DNA of 64,000 nt from Lentinus brumalis (lineage: Eukaryota > Basidiomycota > Agaricomycetes > Polyporales > Polyporaceae). Under the pieces are notes generated by a model. It was given only the letters and a program-made list of their open reading frames with translations. It searched no databases and was not told the origin of the DNA. A program made the translations under genes and the position numbers. Location: contig MARA01000076.1 of assembly GCA_001792895.1 (NCBI GenBank), positions 1-64,000 on the forward strand, read 5' to 3'. This document shows positions 1 through 12,800 of this stretch, piece after piece (position 1 is the first letter of the stretch; each line of letters opens with the position of its first letter).

Positions 1-19
1 ATAATGAAGGCCTTCCACT

Positions 20-1063
20 TCAGGCAGCATCGGGATTCCAACCCTCTGCAACCCTTTCCAATTGATCATTGTAGATACACCACTTAGCCCAGTCAATTGT
101 CGCGCAATGCATCCTATACCCCTGAGCCGCTTCTAAAGCCGTCTTCAACGCTCCTCGTTCAACCTGCAGGTATGCCAAGTGACGCGAGCTGTACTGATTC
201 AACAGCGCAGCGCTTTCCAGCACATGAGCCTGCATCGCTTCTCTATAAGCCGATGAAGATGAATCGGGCTCGGAGGCACGGGGACGAGGGGAGATGAACG
301 ATCCGGTGCCACTGGCAGGTGCTGCGGGAGTAATCCAGCGCCCGGACGTATTGTAGGTGGGGGCTGGGTTGCGAGGGCTGGTGAGCTGGGAGTCAGCGTG
401 CGGTGGGAGCACCTGGGACGAACGGGGGAATGCGGGCGAATGCGCCTGATCGGGCGATCGGGCCTCGTCGGGCGAACGGGCTTGATCGGGCGAACGGGCT
501 TGATCGGGCGAATGTGCGTGGTCGGGCGAATGTGCGTGGTCATGCGGAGCTCGTGGCGTCGGGGTGCTACCAGATACCAGCCGTGGGCTTTCAGCAAGCG
601 GGCGAGCTTCGTTCATCGGGCTGATTGTCCCTCCACGGATGGGAGAGAGAGGCGACGGGGAGCTGGGGACGTCCTCCTCCATTGAGATAGGGTGCCACAG
701 AGGTGAAATATCGGGGCGGGGAGGAGTTGCCACAGTAGTAATGGGAGAAAGCGGCCCCTCGTCGGAAATCAACATTGACCCATAATAGGCGATATTGCCA
801 TGCGGTCGTCCCAGACCCATCCGCATCTGGCGAGCCAAGCGTGAACGGACTGGGACAGGACCGTGCTGCAGCAAGAAGCTGTTCAGAACATTCCATGAAT
901 TCAGGTACAGGGTATACTCACCCGAAGATTCCTCCTGCGCGTCGATGCTTGCCATACGAGCATCACCCGATTCGTCCAGGGCGAGACCGAGTGGTGAAAG
1001 AGAACGGGTTTCTGCAGAGGGGCGTGCACGAGACAGCCTCGGCTTTTTCGATCGTCTGGCCAT
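20..1063 (-). CDS. Hypothetical protein with (A/H)xSPD tandem repeats
   Basis: An open frame of 347 codons starts MARRSKKPRL and ends at 20. The N-terminus is basic. The middle third is a run of SPD-centred repeats (DHAHSPD, DQARSPD) encoded by an 18-bp minisatellite. The C-terminal 80 residues are helical and Leu/Ala-rich. A GTGAGT near 915 followed by ...GAACAG could be a 43-nt intron, so the frame may be split there. It is divergently transcribed from the Zn2Cys6 gene across a 412-bp spacer. The family is not recognised. The SP-rich middle suggests a nuclear or scaffold protein, but that is only inference. Confidence 0.5.
   Translation of the reverse strand: MARRSKKPRLSRARPSAETRSLSPLGLALDESGDARMASIDAQEESSGEYTLYLNSWNVLNSFLLQHGPVPVRSRLARQMRMGLGRPHGNIAYYGSMLISDEGPLSPITTVATPPRPDISPLWHPISMEEDVPSSPSPLSPIRGGTISPMNEARPLAESPRLVSGSTPTPRAPHDHAHSPDHAHSPDQARSPDQARSPDEARSPDQAHSPAFPRSSQVLPPHADSQLTSPRNPAPTYNTSGRWITPAAPASGTGSFISPRPRASEPDSSSSAYREAMQAHVLESAALLNQYSSRHLAYLQVERGALKTALEAAQGYRMHCATIDWAKWCIYNDQLERVAEGWNPDAA
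447..530. repeat. 18-bp minisatellite containing TCGGGCGA
   Basis: TCGGGCGA occurs at 450, 468, 486, 504 and 522, exactly 18 bp apart, each with a variable half unit (AACGGGCT or AATGTGCG). It encodes the SPD repeats of the minus-strand gene. Confidence 0.9.
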
Positions 1064-1475
1064 GCGCCCGGTGTGCCGCTAATAGGATTGATGTGAGTAT
1101 TCAGGACGGCACTGGTGTGCTCACTCGCAGGAACTTACCGGGGATCAATGGGCTCCCAGTTCTCCAACTTGGGGATGAGAACACAGCGACTGTGGAAGAG
1201 CTATGTCGCAACTAGCAGAGCTGGGTACGAGGCCGGCGGAGATGTGAGACAATACCGGGAGCCGTGTGGAGACGAGTCGATCGTGGTCGACGAGTGAGGA
1301 TGCAGTGGGTACAACCCACCCGAACACAGGACCACGTGATGGTGAACTCAGACGTCGGGCGACATGCGCTGGCGCCCGAGCGGCTTGACTTGCTCATTCC
1401 TTGTTCGCTCATCGCTCTCTCGACTCTTGAGAACTCTCTGCCGTCTGACTAGCTTTATTATTGCTTCGCTTTGAT
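1064..1475. promoter_or_regulatory. Divergent intergenic spacer
   Basis: This 412-bp region separates two divergent genes and so should carry both promoters. It contains one TCGGGCGA (1355). No clear TATA box is seen. A pyrimidine/AT stretch (about 1440-1470) precedes the plus-strand start. Confidence 0.4.
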
Positions 1476-4233
1476 ATGTCAACGCCGCCAACCATGGACA
1501 TCAAGACCCTCCTCACCAAAATCCGGGAAGCAACGGATCTAATTCAGTCGGGCTGGCTGGCTCGACCTCCCATAGGGCACCCCCGTCGTTTGACGTGGCA
1601 GCGCTGCTGCCGCGAAGAGATTCGGAAGCTCAAGGAGCTTATGCGCGCCGTCAAGGAACCTCTCCCCGTCCCACCCCTCGTCCTTGCCCTGCTCGTGGAG
1701 CACGCTCGGGCGGTCTCGGCCAACGAAAAGGACTACAACTACGAGGCCCTGAACCCGGACAACTCGATTGACAAGGCGGGCGCGTACTTTACGAGGGATG
1801 ACACGTACAAGGTTCGGGTGAAGAAAAGCGGATGGTGGACGGACTTAGGTGCGTGGAACACAGCTGTGCTACCGATTCCGTCGCTAACCACGGATCCTCT
1901 ACTCATGAAGGAGGAAACCCGAAGCCGTGTGCAGCTGCTACGGATGGGCGTCGGGCGAATGAAGAAGACCCGTCCGCCGTCCGCAAGGACAATCATGCGC
2001 CCGGATCCCGCAAAGCCGCCCCCAGCGAGCGCGAAGCCGGTTCGGCTGCCTCAGAGCGCAAGCCAGTACTCTCCGCCAACCAAACGGACAGTCGCAGGAC
2101 AACCCGGGCGCGGGCTCGCGCTCAAGCAGAACCAGAAGCCGCCCTCCCGCCCGACATGCACGCGCCACCTGCAGCTCAGCGACCTACCCCCAAACCTGCT
2201 CCTCGTACCCAATCCAAGGCACCTCCAGAGAGCTCTGCCGCTGGCTCGAGGGATGTCTCGCTCACCCCCTCACCTGCGGCGCAAGACGAGGGGGTCTGGG
2301 ACCCTGCGTCCAAGCAGATTGCTGACGCGTGGTTGATCTCGGTGCGTCAACATAATTTTGGTTGTGTATGCTAATGCTCACGCAACTTTATGAAGCCCAA
2401 GAAGTGCAAGAAATGCCATGCGGCAGGTCATACGTGCCGCGTGAACCTGGTCCATGGCGTCGCATGCAACCGATGCACAAACTCGAGCGTCGGTTGCAGC
2501 TTTGCCGCCAAGCAGCCCCCGAGCGGCCCCAAGTGGACGTATGATCAGCGACGCTGGATCCTGGTTCATTGGGCCCGGAACGCGCAGGCTAATACGTCCT
2601 ACCCATCGGAGGTGCCTGCAAAGTTCCCTCTTGACTTCGCACCACCAGCTTGGTTCGTCGATGAGCTGCAGGCAGCCCGTGGCAAGGACACAGAGACCAC
2701 GAAGAAGCGAAGCAAACGCCCTCGAGCTGATTCTCCCGTTGGGCAGAAGCGTCGCCCCGTCGTCGCGCCGACCACGGACTCGGGCGAAGACAGTTCGAGC
2801 GTGAAGGCGGCCACCCCGGTCAGGCGCAAGCGGTCGAAGCGGTCAAAGAGCAAATCAATCAACGTCCACCTCGACAGCGATGATGGAGATGTTGAGGACC
2901 GCGGCAGCGACGATGACAGGGTGGAAGGCCTGGCTGACCTTCGCCCGATAAAGCGTGCTCGGACCGACTCTCGGGCGAGCAGTGCAGTGCCGCATTCGCG
3001 GGGTGAGTCCGATCCATTCGAGGAGATGTAGGATATTGACTGACTGACTAGTACGATGGAAACAATTACGCAACATAGAGCACATGCTGCGCGACGGCCC
3101 GGCTACCTCGGCGGCATCCATCACACGGCACATCACTACAGGGCTCTCGAGTGCCGCCGAAGAGTATGCACCCGACTTCGACCACCTGCTGGAGCCCATG
3201 GTTGGGCATCACCCGCACTCCTTCGTCCCTCCCTTGGCCCGCCCCACCCCATCGTTTGCGGCATCAGTCCAACCAGCGCTGGTCCTCAATTGGTCAACAG
3301 AATCAACGTGAACAACGCAGCGTTTGAGTCTGGGCTGGCGGCTCTGTGGGAGGCGGTTCGTCGCCAGCAGTTTGCGCATGCCAGCTTCCAGGAGGAGGCC
3401 CGCCGGGAGCTTATGGAGCTGAAGAGTTCGCTTTCCGCGGCTTCCTTGGCTTCGGTTTCAGTCGCTCATGAGCGCGACACCCTTCGTCAAGAATCGGACG
3501 AGAAGGCGGCCGAGATCAAACGGCTCCGATCCCAAGTCCTAGCCCTGCAGGCCCGCCTGGACGCTGCAAATGTTCCCGGCCCCACTCCTTTTGCCATGGC
3601 GGACGTGGCACATGCGGGGGCCGCGCAGCTTGTCCCGGTGGATGCCCCCAAGCCTACTGCCCTCGCACTCGCGCCACTGCTGCTGGCCAGGGATTACCCG
3701 GATCTCCACGGCGCGAAATGCAGCGCGGATGCAGCGCCATACGACCATGTGGTCGTCCCCGTATCTCATCCCTCCCAGGCCGTGGATGACCCCGCCGCTA
3801 CACTGCTCATGGAGGATGAGGATCAAGCAGGCTGTCCGCCCAGCAGAGCGGCGTCCCATGGAGATCAGTCACCGTCGGGCGATCAAGACGAGCCGATGCC
3901 CGACAGCGAGGAGAATCCACCGGCAGTCGAATCGACCACGGTGTTGTACGGGGCCTCGGGCGCATCTCGGTCCCGGATGCCATGCGTAATACCAGCTCAC
4001 CTCCGATATCCTCCAGGCCATCGTCGCCGTGCCTTCTGCCCGCGCAATGTGACGGGTTCCGTGAGCTCTCGGCATACGCGTCGTCGACCGAGAGCACGAA
4101 GTCAGTGCGTGGCTTACGCGCACTGTCGCGAGAGCCGCACAGCGACACCGCCGCGGGCGAAGAGCCGATTGCATTGATGGAGACGACGGGCGAACAGCCA
4201 GCCACTGAGGAGGGCGAGTTGGTGGAGACATAG
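1476..4233 (+). CDS. Zn(II)2Cys6-cluster protein with coiled coil
   Basis: Start ATG 1476 (MSTPPTMDIK). The clear exons are 1476-1848, 1911-2341, 2396-3002 and 3052 onward. The introns are GTGCGT..AG (62 nt), GTGCGT..AG (54 nt) and GTGAGT..CTGACTAG (49 nt). Exon 3 opens with C-x2-C-x6-C-x9-C-x2-C-x6-C (CKKCHAAGHTC then CNRCTNSSVGC), matching the fungal binuclear zinc cluster that binds DNA. Lys/Arg-rich nuclear-localisation-like and acidic tracts follow. A heptad-rich segment (about 3300-3570) looks like a coiled coil. The frame changes near 3170-3310 and again near 3960. A GTATGC..CATCAG intron of about 100 nt would fix the first change; the second is unresolved. A middle-homology region typical of full-length Zn2Cys6 activators is not seen. 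It is probably a sequence-specific DNA-binding protein. Confidence 0.6.
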
Positions 4234-4768
4234 AGAGCCGGCAGTAGCACACGGACTCCGGGTTGTGTCCCCGCATATAGTGTATATGTTGTGTACCGCA
4301 ATAGCATTCATTGGTGACGGCTTGCGTCGTAAAATGCTGCATCTGTGTCAGGTCCGCCCGCCAGTGCTTCGCCCGCCAATGCTTCGCCCGAAGGCCATTC
4401 TCCCGAACGTCCTCCGCCCGATGGACACCCGCCCGATAGACACCCGCCCGAGAGGCACGACCGCCCGAAAAGCACACATCGGACGTATTCTGTTCCAACC
4501 GCTTCCCGCAGGTGCCATTCAGACCAATCAATAGTCATTCAGGTCAGGGAAATACACAGAGACTAAGGACAGGATGCGAGAGGGAGGGCTGCGGATACAG
4601 GGCAAGGAACATAGTAATCATAGGTAGTAGAGGCGGCCGCATGCTGCGACCAGGAGCTGCTTAGTTCGTATGCGGATCGGGCGAATATCATAACTAGACT
4701 GTGTGACGACCGTACAGCGGGGTATATCGACGTAAGAGGTCGGCACACATACCTCGGGCCTTCCGCGC
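4234..4768. other. Convergent intergenic region with GGGCGA-type motifs
   Basis: This stretch lies between the ends of two convergent genes. It holds a run of CGCCCGA/CGCCCGC motifs at 4350-4470 in irregular 15-18 bp spacing, including TCGCCCGA at 4384, and another TCGGGCGA at 4676. Open frames across it are low-complexity Pro/His/Arg and have no supporting codon pattern. No gene is called. Confidence 0.5.
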
Positions 4769-7700
4769 CTACTTCTTACGTGACGACCTTCGCAGCACCC
4801 GGGCGGGCGGGGAATCAATGACTTGGGGTACGGCCTCCGCCTCCTCCTCGTCTTCATGCTCTGGTTGGGGTGGCCGACCTGACCGGCGGCCTCGGGGTGT
4901 CTGCGCGGGGGTGGAATTGCGTGTGGAAGGGACGGGGAGCTCGACGTAACACCGGGGGAGCGCATGAGAGGGGTTGCGAGCGGAGGCCTGGGTGCGAGTT
5001 GACCCGACGTTCCCCGTCACCGCCATCTCTACCTCGTCCGCGGAGGTTGTTGCGCGAGCAGCCAGGGCCTTGCCTTTCCCTGGGTTCCGCCCCCCGAACT
5101 TGCCCGCTCGAATGCCCGGCGGAGCGCCTCGCTTCCCCATGATGCGAGCCTCCTTACGGCTGAGAGGCACTGTTGACGCAGACCCGTGAGCAACGCGTGG
5201 GCCGGTGGACTTCGCTGCGGACCCGGCTGGGATCCCAGGGTGCTGGGAGGTGCTGCAGAGAGGAAGAATTAGCTCGGCTGCGTCGCGCAGGAGCGACTGC
5301 GAGGCGCGTAGGTATTCTGGTCCCCCGCCTGGGATATCGTCGTGGCTGTCCGGTTCGATGTCGTTCGCGGTATAGATGTCCCGCAATGCCAGCCCGACGA
5401 TCAGGGTCCACTGCTGGACGTCCGAGGCTGACGACGTAGGCGTAGGTGCATTGTCGGAGACCCACTCCATGACCGAGCCCCAACGCTCCCTCGTTGCGTG
5501 GAAATGGCTGGGAATTCCCCAACAATCAGAGTCCCAATTCGCCCAGCGGCTGACCTTCGGGTCGCGCAGGTGCGAACGACGACGAAGCTACACGCTATGA
5601 ATGAGCATCACATATCAAAAAAAAAAAGGGGGTTAGCTCACCATGTGTCGCCAGGACGTCAAGTAGTCCCGGTACGATGCTTCGCCGGAGAGTGACCACA
5701 GGTAAGGAATTATCCGTTCCGGGTCACTCTCGACCCAGCTGGGAGGATTCCCGGTAGCAGAGACCAGGATCACTTGCCGAGGAGGGATACGACCGGTCCC
5801 AAGGCCATGACGCCCGACCGGGGCATCATCCCAGGGGCCGGGGATGTGAGGCAGGGGATCAGGTCCGGGCGTGTCCTCGGGCATTGGCTCGGGCGAGTGG
5901 TCGGGCAGAGACCCGGGCGGATTGCCACCGGCCGCTTTCTTCACGGGCCTCGGCTTCGGCTTGGGCTTCTTCGGGCCAACGGTCGGCTTCGGCTTGCTTG
6001 GGCCAGCGGTCGGCTTGCCGTGGGCATCGAGCCCGTTGTTGGGTGCGGTAGGAGACACGTCAGGGTCAGAGACGTTGAGGTCGAAGGTCTCCTCATCGGG
6101 GCTGTCAGGCGATTGGTTGCGCAGCTTCTCGTCGATGTCCTCGCCCGCTTCGGACCCCGCTCCTGAAGACTTCGCAGACGCCGAGTCATCAGCTGCCTTC
6201 GCCCTGCCCTTCCCCTTGTCCTTGGGAGCCGCGTTGTCCTTGACATTGCTGGGATCTTGCTGGCGGGCGTGTCTCCCCTTGGACTTGGTCCTCTTCTTCT
6301 TCCGACCCTGCGCCTTGGCCGCCCCGTCGTCCTCCGCGGTCGAACCCCCCTCGTCGGTGCCGGTGCCGTCCTCACTGCGCTTGTTCAGACCGAACGCGCC
6401 GGGAGGTGGGGCGCGCTTCGTCCGTGCGGCGTGACCCTTGCGCTTCGCCTCAGCGATATGCTTCGGGCGCGGAGGCTTCCCGTACGCAGCCTTGAGTCGT
6501 TCGCCCGCATCCTCGCCCTTCCCAACTCGCTTCCACCAGTGCGTCCAATGGAACCGCTCATCGGAGGTCTCCGCCGACGTCTGCAGGTCGAGAATGTGCT
6601 GCCACAGCTCCTTGACGCAGCCGACCGCCATGCGCATCGGGTTCTGGAAAACGAGTTCTTCCGGTAAGGCGTCGGGCGGAAGATAACGGGCGGTGTCCTT
6701 GGCCACAGCCTTCCAGGCGACAGGTTCGTCCTTGATACCGGACGCAGCTTCTGCTGTGAGGGTCAGACGGTATACGCACAGGTAGCAATATCGGGACGCA
6801 CCCCAATGCAACGAGAAGTAAGTGTGCAGGACGACACTCAGCACCTTGCCGTACCGGAATAGGTCCATCGAAGGCAGGACGGGCGTACCGTCCGGAAAGA
6901 ATGTGAACTCGTGGGGAGGGAGTGTTGGTCGTGGGGCGTCCGGGTCGTTGTCGTGCTCGTCAGGGTGGAAGCACGCATGGCAGTACTCCTGCCAAGTGCG
7001 TTTCGGGTTCTTGACTCGCCACTGCTCGAACGTCGGGACCTGTCGGTTCCCAGCGTGCCAGATCATGCTCACATCGTGTCTGAAAGAGCCGTAGTGTCAG
7101 CTCGAGCGAGTACGTGGTACGGCATAGTGAACACGCACACCCCGTGGACCATGTCCTCCTTCTTGTCGAGGACGCAGAACTCGATCCGCGCCATGGCTCC
7201 GCACTGGTCGTTGACCCAGAGAACGATGGCCTGAATCCAGTCGGCCAGTCGTTTCTCGGCGATTCTAGACGAGCGATGAGGTCAGATATAAGGCGGTTGA
7301 GCATAGGCAGCAACTCACAGGGCGCGCAGCTCGGGGTCGGGCCCGTTCTCAATCCACTGCTCGGCCTTTTCATCGTACGCCGCCTGGTCGTCGTCGCTCA
7401 GTTCGTTCCAGAGCTCGGATCGGGCGATGTTCAGGGCGGCGATTGGAACCTTGCCCGCCTCGACGAGCTCTGCCTTGCGGAGAAGGATTGCCTGGTCCTC
7501 CTCGAGGTTGAAGACGTCCCGTCCTGTCCAGAGACACTTGAGTGCCTTCGGGAGGCGAGAGTCCTTGTTGCCGGAATGGTTGGAGAGCCACAGGGTGAGT
7601 TTCTGAAGAGTGTGGGTGAGCGTTGTTGCTCGCGCGTAGTTGCAATGTACGTTGAACTCAGCACTTACGCCTCTCAGATATCCGCGAGCCCAGGGGTTTT

Positions 7701-7884
7701 TCGGAGGCAGCTGGCGGCCCTCGAGGAACTCGGTGATGAGCGACTCCTTCAGGGCCGACTTCTCCTTTTTCGACTTCTTGGGCCAGGTCTCGGTGACACC
7801 ACGGAGTCGGTCTATCTCGCGCGGATGGAGGGCGATTTCTGAGTCGTCGGTACCGTCGAAGTCGGGAGGAATAGGAACAGCCAT
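4769..7884 (-). CDS. 966-aa protein with HMG-box-like segment
   Basis: A five-exon model closes exactly: 7884-7669, 7602-7319, 7264-7121, 7079-5642 and 5587-4769 (2901 nt). The introns are 66, 54, 41 and 54 nt, the 41-nt one being the weakest. The N-terminus is MAVPIPPDFDG. Residues around 120-165 (AALNIARSELWNELSDDDQ, then AAYDEKAEQW) look like the second half of an HMG box. A Trp/Cys-rich globular part follows, with YCHACFHPDEH and RYCYLCVYRL. The C-terminal 500 residues are Lys/Pro/Asp-rich and disordered, with KPKP repeats, ending in RRSSRKK. HMG-like proteins have been reported near fungal TET and KDZ genes. Its location beside a TET/JBP-like gene, divergently transcribed, suggests a chromatin or DNA-binding role. 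Confidence 0.7.
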
Positions 7885-8352
7885 GTGTGGCGAGGAGCGA
7901 TGTGATAACACTTTGAGTTGAGTAGTAGCACTGAGTAGTACACGATGTGGACTAAGCGGGGACAAAGCTCGCGGCGCAGACGTGTATATATAGCATCGAT
8001 GCCAGAATCAATTATTGTGACAATCTATGTAGTCGTCCATGTCGAGGATATTGACATCAATGCGTCGCAGTGTAGCCGGGATAACCTCGCGGTGTCCTCG
8101 AGCGTTCGTGATCGCCTTTGGACCTCCTTTGGAGCAGCACGGAAATCTACGAGGGCGCAAACCTTCGACAGTAAGTTTAATCACCACATAGTTCGGGGAG
8201 AGCACTTACGCTGTAGGAATGACCAGAACGGAACAGCATGTACTTGGCATGAGGAGGCCACGAGGTGCGCGCTATGCAGCATGCGGCGCGCCTGCGATTT
8301 GTACGTCTTCGAACCTCCTTCGTAACTTGTTCCCTGCGATCTGCGTCTCTCC
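7885..8352. promoter_or_regulatory. Divergent spacer with possible extra 5' exons
   Basis: This lies between the 966-aa gene and the TET/JBP-like gene. It contains plausible coding from about 8038 or 7999 to 8325, split by a GTAAGT intron (8173 to about 8215-8225). The downstream part reads CTWHEEATRCALC and then a further Cys, a possible zinc knuckle. It could be the N-terminal exons of the dioxygenase or a separate small gene. No splice combination I tried joined it in frame to the ATG at 8353. Confidence 0.35.
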
Positions 8353-9658
8353 ATGGCGCCAGACCCGCTGCACTCGACCTCGTCACACTGGGACTTCGTT
8401 GACGAGGTCTCAGAACGCTTGGTCCTGCTCTTCCATTCTGTGCGTGCTGGCGAGAAGGCATGGATGGCTTCCCAGCGTCTGTCAAATGGCCGCCAGAATG
8501 CGTGGTCTGCGCAGCTGGACCAGGACCTCATACGAGCTGCAAAGGTGCTAGCTTCTGCATGGAGCTTTAGAGGTAAGTACGTTTTCTAATTACCCACTGC
8601 ACAACACCCACCAGAATCAGTCCCATTGGACTGGGATGCAGACGCCTTGTGCGCATTCATGTCGAAGAAGCCGCGAGGGCTCAATATGGAATACGAAGAC
8701 TCCCTTCTTGAGAGTTTTCCGCCCTTTTGCGGCGTGGAGAGCGTCCTGTCCAACGACATCCCCATTCTCATGCGACCTGGGATTATCATCGATAATACTG
8801 GCAAGGTACTCGCCTGGGCCCTTCCACAGATTCTTTCTGAGACTCGGCAGGTGTGTGTTAATACGTATACCATGCAACAATTAAGCTTACATTGATGTGC
8901 AGCACGATATACTCAAAGCGACAACCTGCCTGAAGCATGAGCTACACACCGTAGGGAATCTTCCCGAGGCAGGCGCGAACCCCCTACTCCGGTGGCGTGT
9001 GGCCCCAACGTTCTATCACCCAGGTCAGCAGTGGCCGCCGGAAACTGGCTAGCTACTCCTGGAGGGTATGCGCTCGGACACAAGGTTGGTACACCCCGGC
9101 ATCTGCACGATCGTCGACCCACTGAATGGCGTATAGAGCTCACGCTTCGCGCCTTGTCCAAGTCGCACTCTCCGATCCCCTGCGGGCCAGGAATGGGGTC
9201 GAAGGATGAAAGAATCCGGCGCCCTTCTAAGTGCGATTCTTCGGGTCGTCCACCCGGCGATGTACGATGCAGGAAAGATGTCGCTGTCCCGTATCTCCGC
9301 CGACCCTTCCATCGCCGCAGCCCTGGATACGTGGCCTACCGTCTTCAATCACGTTCAGATCATCAGCAATCGTGCAACACCATTTCATCGTGACACCAGC
9401 GGCGCACCGCCGTGGTATGACATGCTCATGACGCTTGGGGCGTACCGTCGCGCTGAGCTCGTCTTGAGGAACCTTGGCATCCAGATAGGGTACAAGCCGG
9501 GCACGATCTCGCCCATATGCAGCCTCATCCTTCATCATGGGGTAGGCAAGGTTCGCGGGGACAGACTTTGCTACTCATGGTACATGTCTGAAGCCGTACA
9601 TCGCAACTTCGACATCCCTGATATATCCTACATGCGCGCTGACTACTACCCAAACTAG
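8353..9658 (+). CDS. TET/JBP-like 2-oxoglutarate/Fe(II) dioxygenase
   Basis: Model: exons 8353-8572, 8615-8850, 8903-8998, 9053-9130 and 9191-9658, giving 365 aa. The last exon carries the expected double-stranded beta-helix signature: FNHVQIISNRATPFHRD, then LTLGAYRRAELVL, LILHHGVGKV and GDRLCYSWY. This gives an H276-x-D278 iron motif, a distal His at 325/326 and Arg335 for 2-oxoglutarate. By family this would oxidise 5-methylcytosine in DNA, in the nucleus. TET/JBP genes are expanded in basidiomycetes and linked to KDZ transposons; here a KDZ gene starts 200 bp downstream on the same strand. The fourth intron (8999-9052) has a weak GTGGCC donor. If it is not spliced, an in-frame TAG at 9050 would make the gene broken. 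N-terminal exons may be missing. Confidence 0.7.
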
Positions 9659-9857
9659 AGCACACAATGTAAACGGGAATGGAATCATACCTATTGCATA
9701 TACGTTTACCTCTCGCTACCGGCCGACGGCGCGTTTCCTCGATGCACGGACGTGAACCAGTGAGTGCCGGGTGCCTCTCTATGCGGTACATAAGGACTCT
9801 GCGGCGATGGGCTACAGTGCACTCGATCATCAAGGCTCCGGCCGCCAGGGTACAGCA

Positions 9858-12800
9858 ATGACTGGCTCGCGTATTCGTCTATCCACCTACAGCTCAGCGG
9901 CAGAGAGAGAAATTGTCACGGTGAAAACCCGCCGGGGCCCTCGGGCGATCCTACGACCGGCACGACCGCGCAAAACCCACCCGAGCGATGCCGCCCCGCC
10001 CCGCATCCAGCCCGTAGGTTTCAATAGACCCAACGGCTCAACGCTCCCGATGGACGACCTTGCTGGCACCCAGTTCACATTCACGGCTGGAACTCCGGTG
10101 AAAGCGCGCATGGTGAGTGTTCCAGCATGATGTCGCCGTCGCTCCTATCCCTCAGCATCGGGGTGCCTCGCAGCGACCCAACGATTATCAGCGTGAGTGG
10201 ATGCGCAGCCAGCGGGATGTCTATCTCCGCGAGCTGTACGACATGGAGGCGGGCGCCGACAAGGCAATATGTCGGTGTGGCAAGGCTGCCTTATGGCGAT
10301 GCCTTGGGTGCATCGGAAGTTTGCCAATATGTGCTCAGTGTCTCCGCGATTCTCATCGCTTACTCCCCTTCCATCGGGTTGAGTTCTGGGCGGGGACGTT
10401 CTGGAGAGCAGCATGGCTGCGTACCGTCGACGTGCAGGTCCATTTGGGTCATGGTGGCGCTCCTTGTTCATATCTCAGAGACGTCTCCAGCCACCCGCCC
10501 GGGAGCGAACGCACCACTACAACCGCGGCGACATCGACAAACACCGACCCCATACCCCAACGTTTTGCGGACCCCGGACGACCCATCATTCCCCTCCCGA
10601 CCCACCTCCCACTTCCTCGTGTATCCCTTCAAACAAGGCCACGACTCCGTCGGACACAGAGCGCCCCGCAGCTGTCTCCATGGTTCTCGAATCAGACATG
10701 GGTAAGAGCTGTGGCTAGACCAAGGGAACTACCATTCACACTGTGTTCTAGCCGCAAGCCTCTACCACGAGCACACAAGGGGACACCGACCGCCCGAAGC
10801 GGGCGAAGCAGTCGCCCGAAGGCAATCCGCCCGACGGTCTGCGCCCGCTCGCACCGCGCGTTCGCCCGGAGGGAACCCCGGCCGAACTCGCAAGCGCACG
10901 AGTACCGCACTCGGGCACTCCTCGCCCGTTCAAGCGCACGGCAGCCGAGGCGGACCTAGACCAATTGGAGCAAGAAGAGAGCGCACACGAGCCATCGCCA
11001 GACCTGAGAACAGCAGACGATGAAGAGGAAGAAGTCGACGAAGTCGCGGAAGACGAAGACGACATTGTCGAACCCACCCGATTTGACGTTGAGGCTGATG
11101 ACGCATCTGACATGCCGCGGGTAGGGGAGGAGGTGCTCGAGCCCTTCCAGACGCGGAGCGCACCGGAGTATCGCAAGCCCCGGCATGGATCGACCCTGAT
11201 GATGGTAATAGTTGATACGAGCGGTGTTCATGAGCTTCCAGTTGTGTTCTGCGGCTGCCCCAATGCGCCCACCCGCGACATTCAGCTGCTGCGCATGGGA
11301 CTCTACCCTGCGACGTCGCGCCGCCCACAGACAGCATTCACATTCCGGCTCCTCGACGACCACCTGCTCACGAATAAAGAATGCAAGATTCCTGCACTCT
11401 CGTATTACAGCCGGCTTCGGCGGATAACCAGCGAGACCTTCCCCCACATGGTGCCGGTGAGTTCCATTCAGGTTAGTGCAACCACCCGACACCACTTACG
11501 TTCGACGCCCTCAGGATCGTTACCGCGATCTTCTACGTGTCTCAAGACAGTGGAGGAATCTGCGAGCCCGTAGGCAGGCGGGAATTGGGTACCCCGGAGT
11601 CCCTGCACCTGGCCCAGGCACATTTGCTATCAGATGCCCGGCATGCCCGTGGCCGGGCATCAACATGCGTCCAGGATGGGAGACTGACGCCGACAGGTGA
11701 TATCCGGGCGGACACCAACGAACTAGCAGAGCGGTATTGATGGCTGCTTTTACAGGTGGGCTCACGCGGCATCGATAATCATGGACGGTAACTTCGGGGC
11801 TCAACACATGAAGATGAAGAACCCCGAGGACGATGTTCGCTTTGCAGATGGGCACGGATACATGGTTACTGACGACCCGTACAAGGAGCACCTTACGACT
11901 GCCTGCAAGCCGAAGCGGCAGGTAATGTATTCCAGCATTGATACTCAAGGATCCTCACTGACGTGCATCCCTGCAGAAACTCGAATGCAACGAGCACCGT
12001 GCGGTCATCGGTGCGGCATCCGGGCGAGCACCGCTCGAGGCCACCGGCATTGGTGCTGCCTGCTGCAGTCGGCACGGGTTCTTCTATCCCCACTGTGTCG
12101 TCGACTTTCAGAAGGGTGAACAGTGAGTCAGGGAGCAAGGCACCCAATCTCACCCGACTGACGCACGCTCTTGCAGGCAGAAGAACATGGACTACTGTCT
12201 ATATCAAGTAACCGTCTTCTTGCACGGTATTCTGCTCCTTCTGGTCCTATACGATGTCTGGTGCTACTATTACAAACATCTCCTCTGGCGATTCGACCAA
12301 AGCCCGGCACTCTCGCTCCCTCCTAATCTCACAATCACTGGGGGCATCGGCCAGTTCCATGTCCATGCCCATCGCGCGGAGTGTTACCCTAGATTCTCAC
12401 CCGTCTTTATCCCGGGTGCAGGGCAGCTGTTGATTGAGTTCATTGAGCCCTTGTGGATAGAGACCAACGAGGTCGCCGGGAGCACGCGCGGGATGTCCAC
12501 GGCCCATCGTCAAGAGTTTCTGGACGACCACATGAACGACTCTAATTGGTATAAGATGACACGCCTCGGTCAGTATGGCGATATATGATTTACACGCCCG
12601 CCTCTGAACCCTCGTTTAGCTGTGGCGCTCTCCCGAAAGTGGGTCACGGCATGCACCAAGGTTGGACCCGCTATAGACGCCTTCGACGACCTCACCAAGA
12701 ATACACCGCAGGACAAGGTCACTGTATGGACGCAGGCCGCTGAAAGTGCTGCCCTTGAACGGCACAACGACTACGACGTCATGGCTATCTATGACGTGCA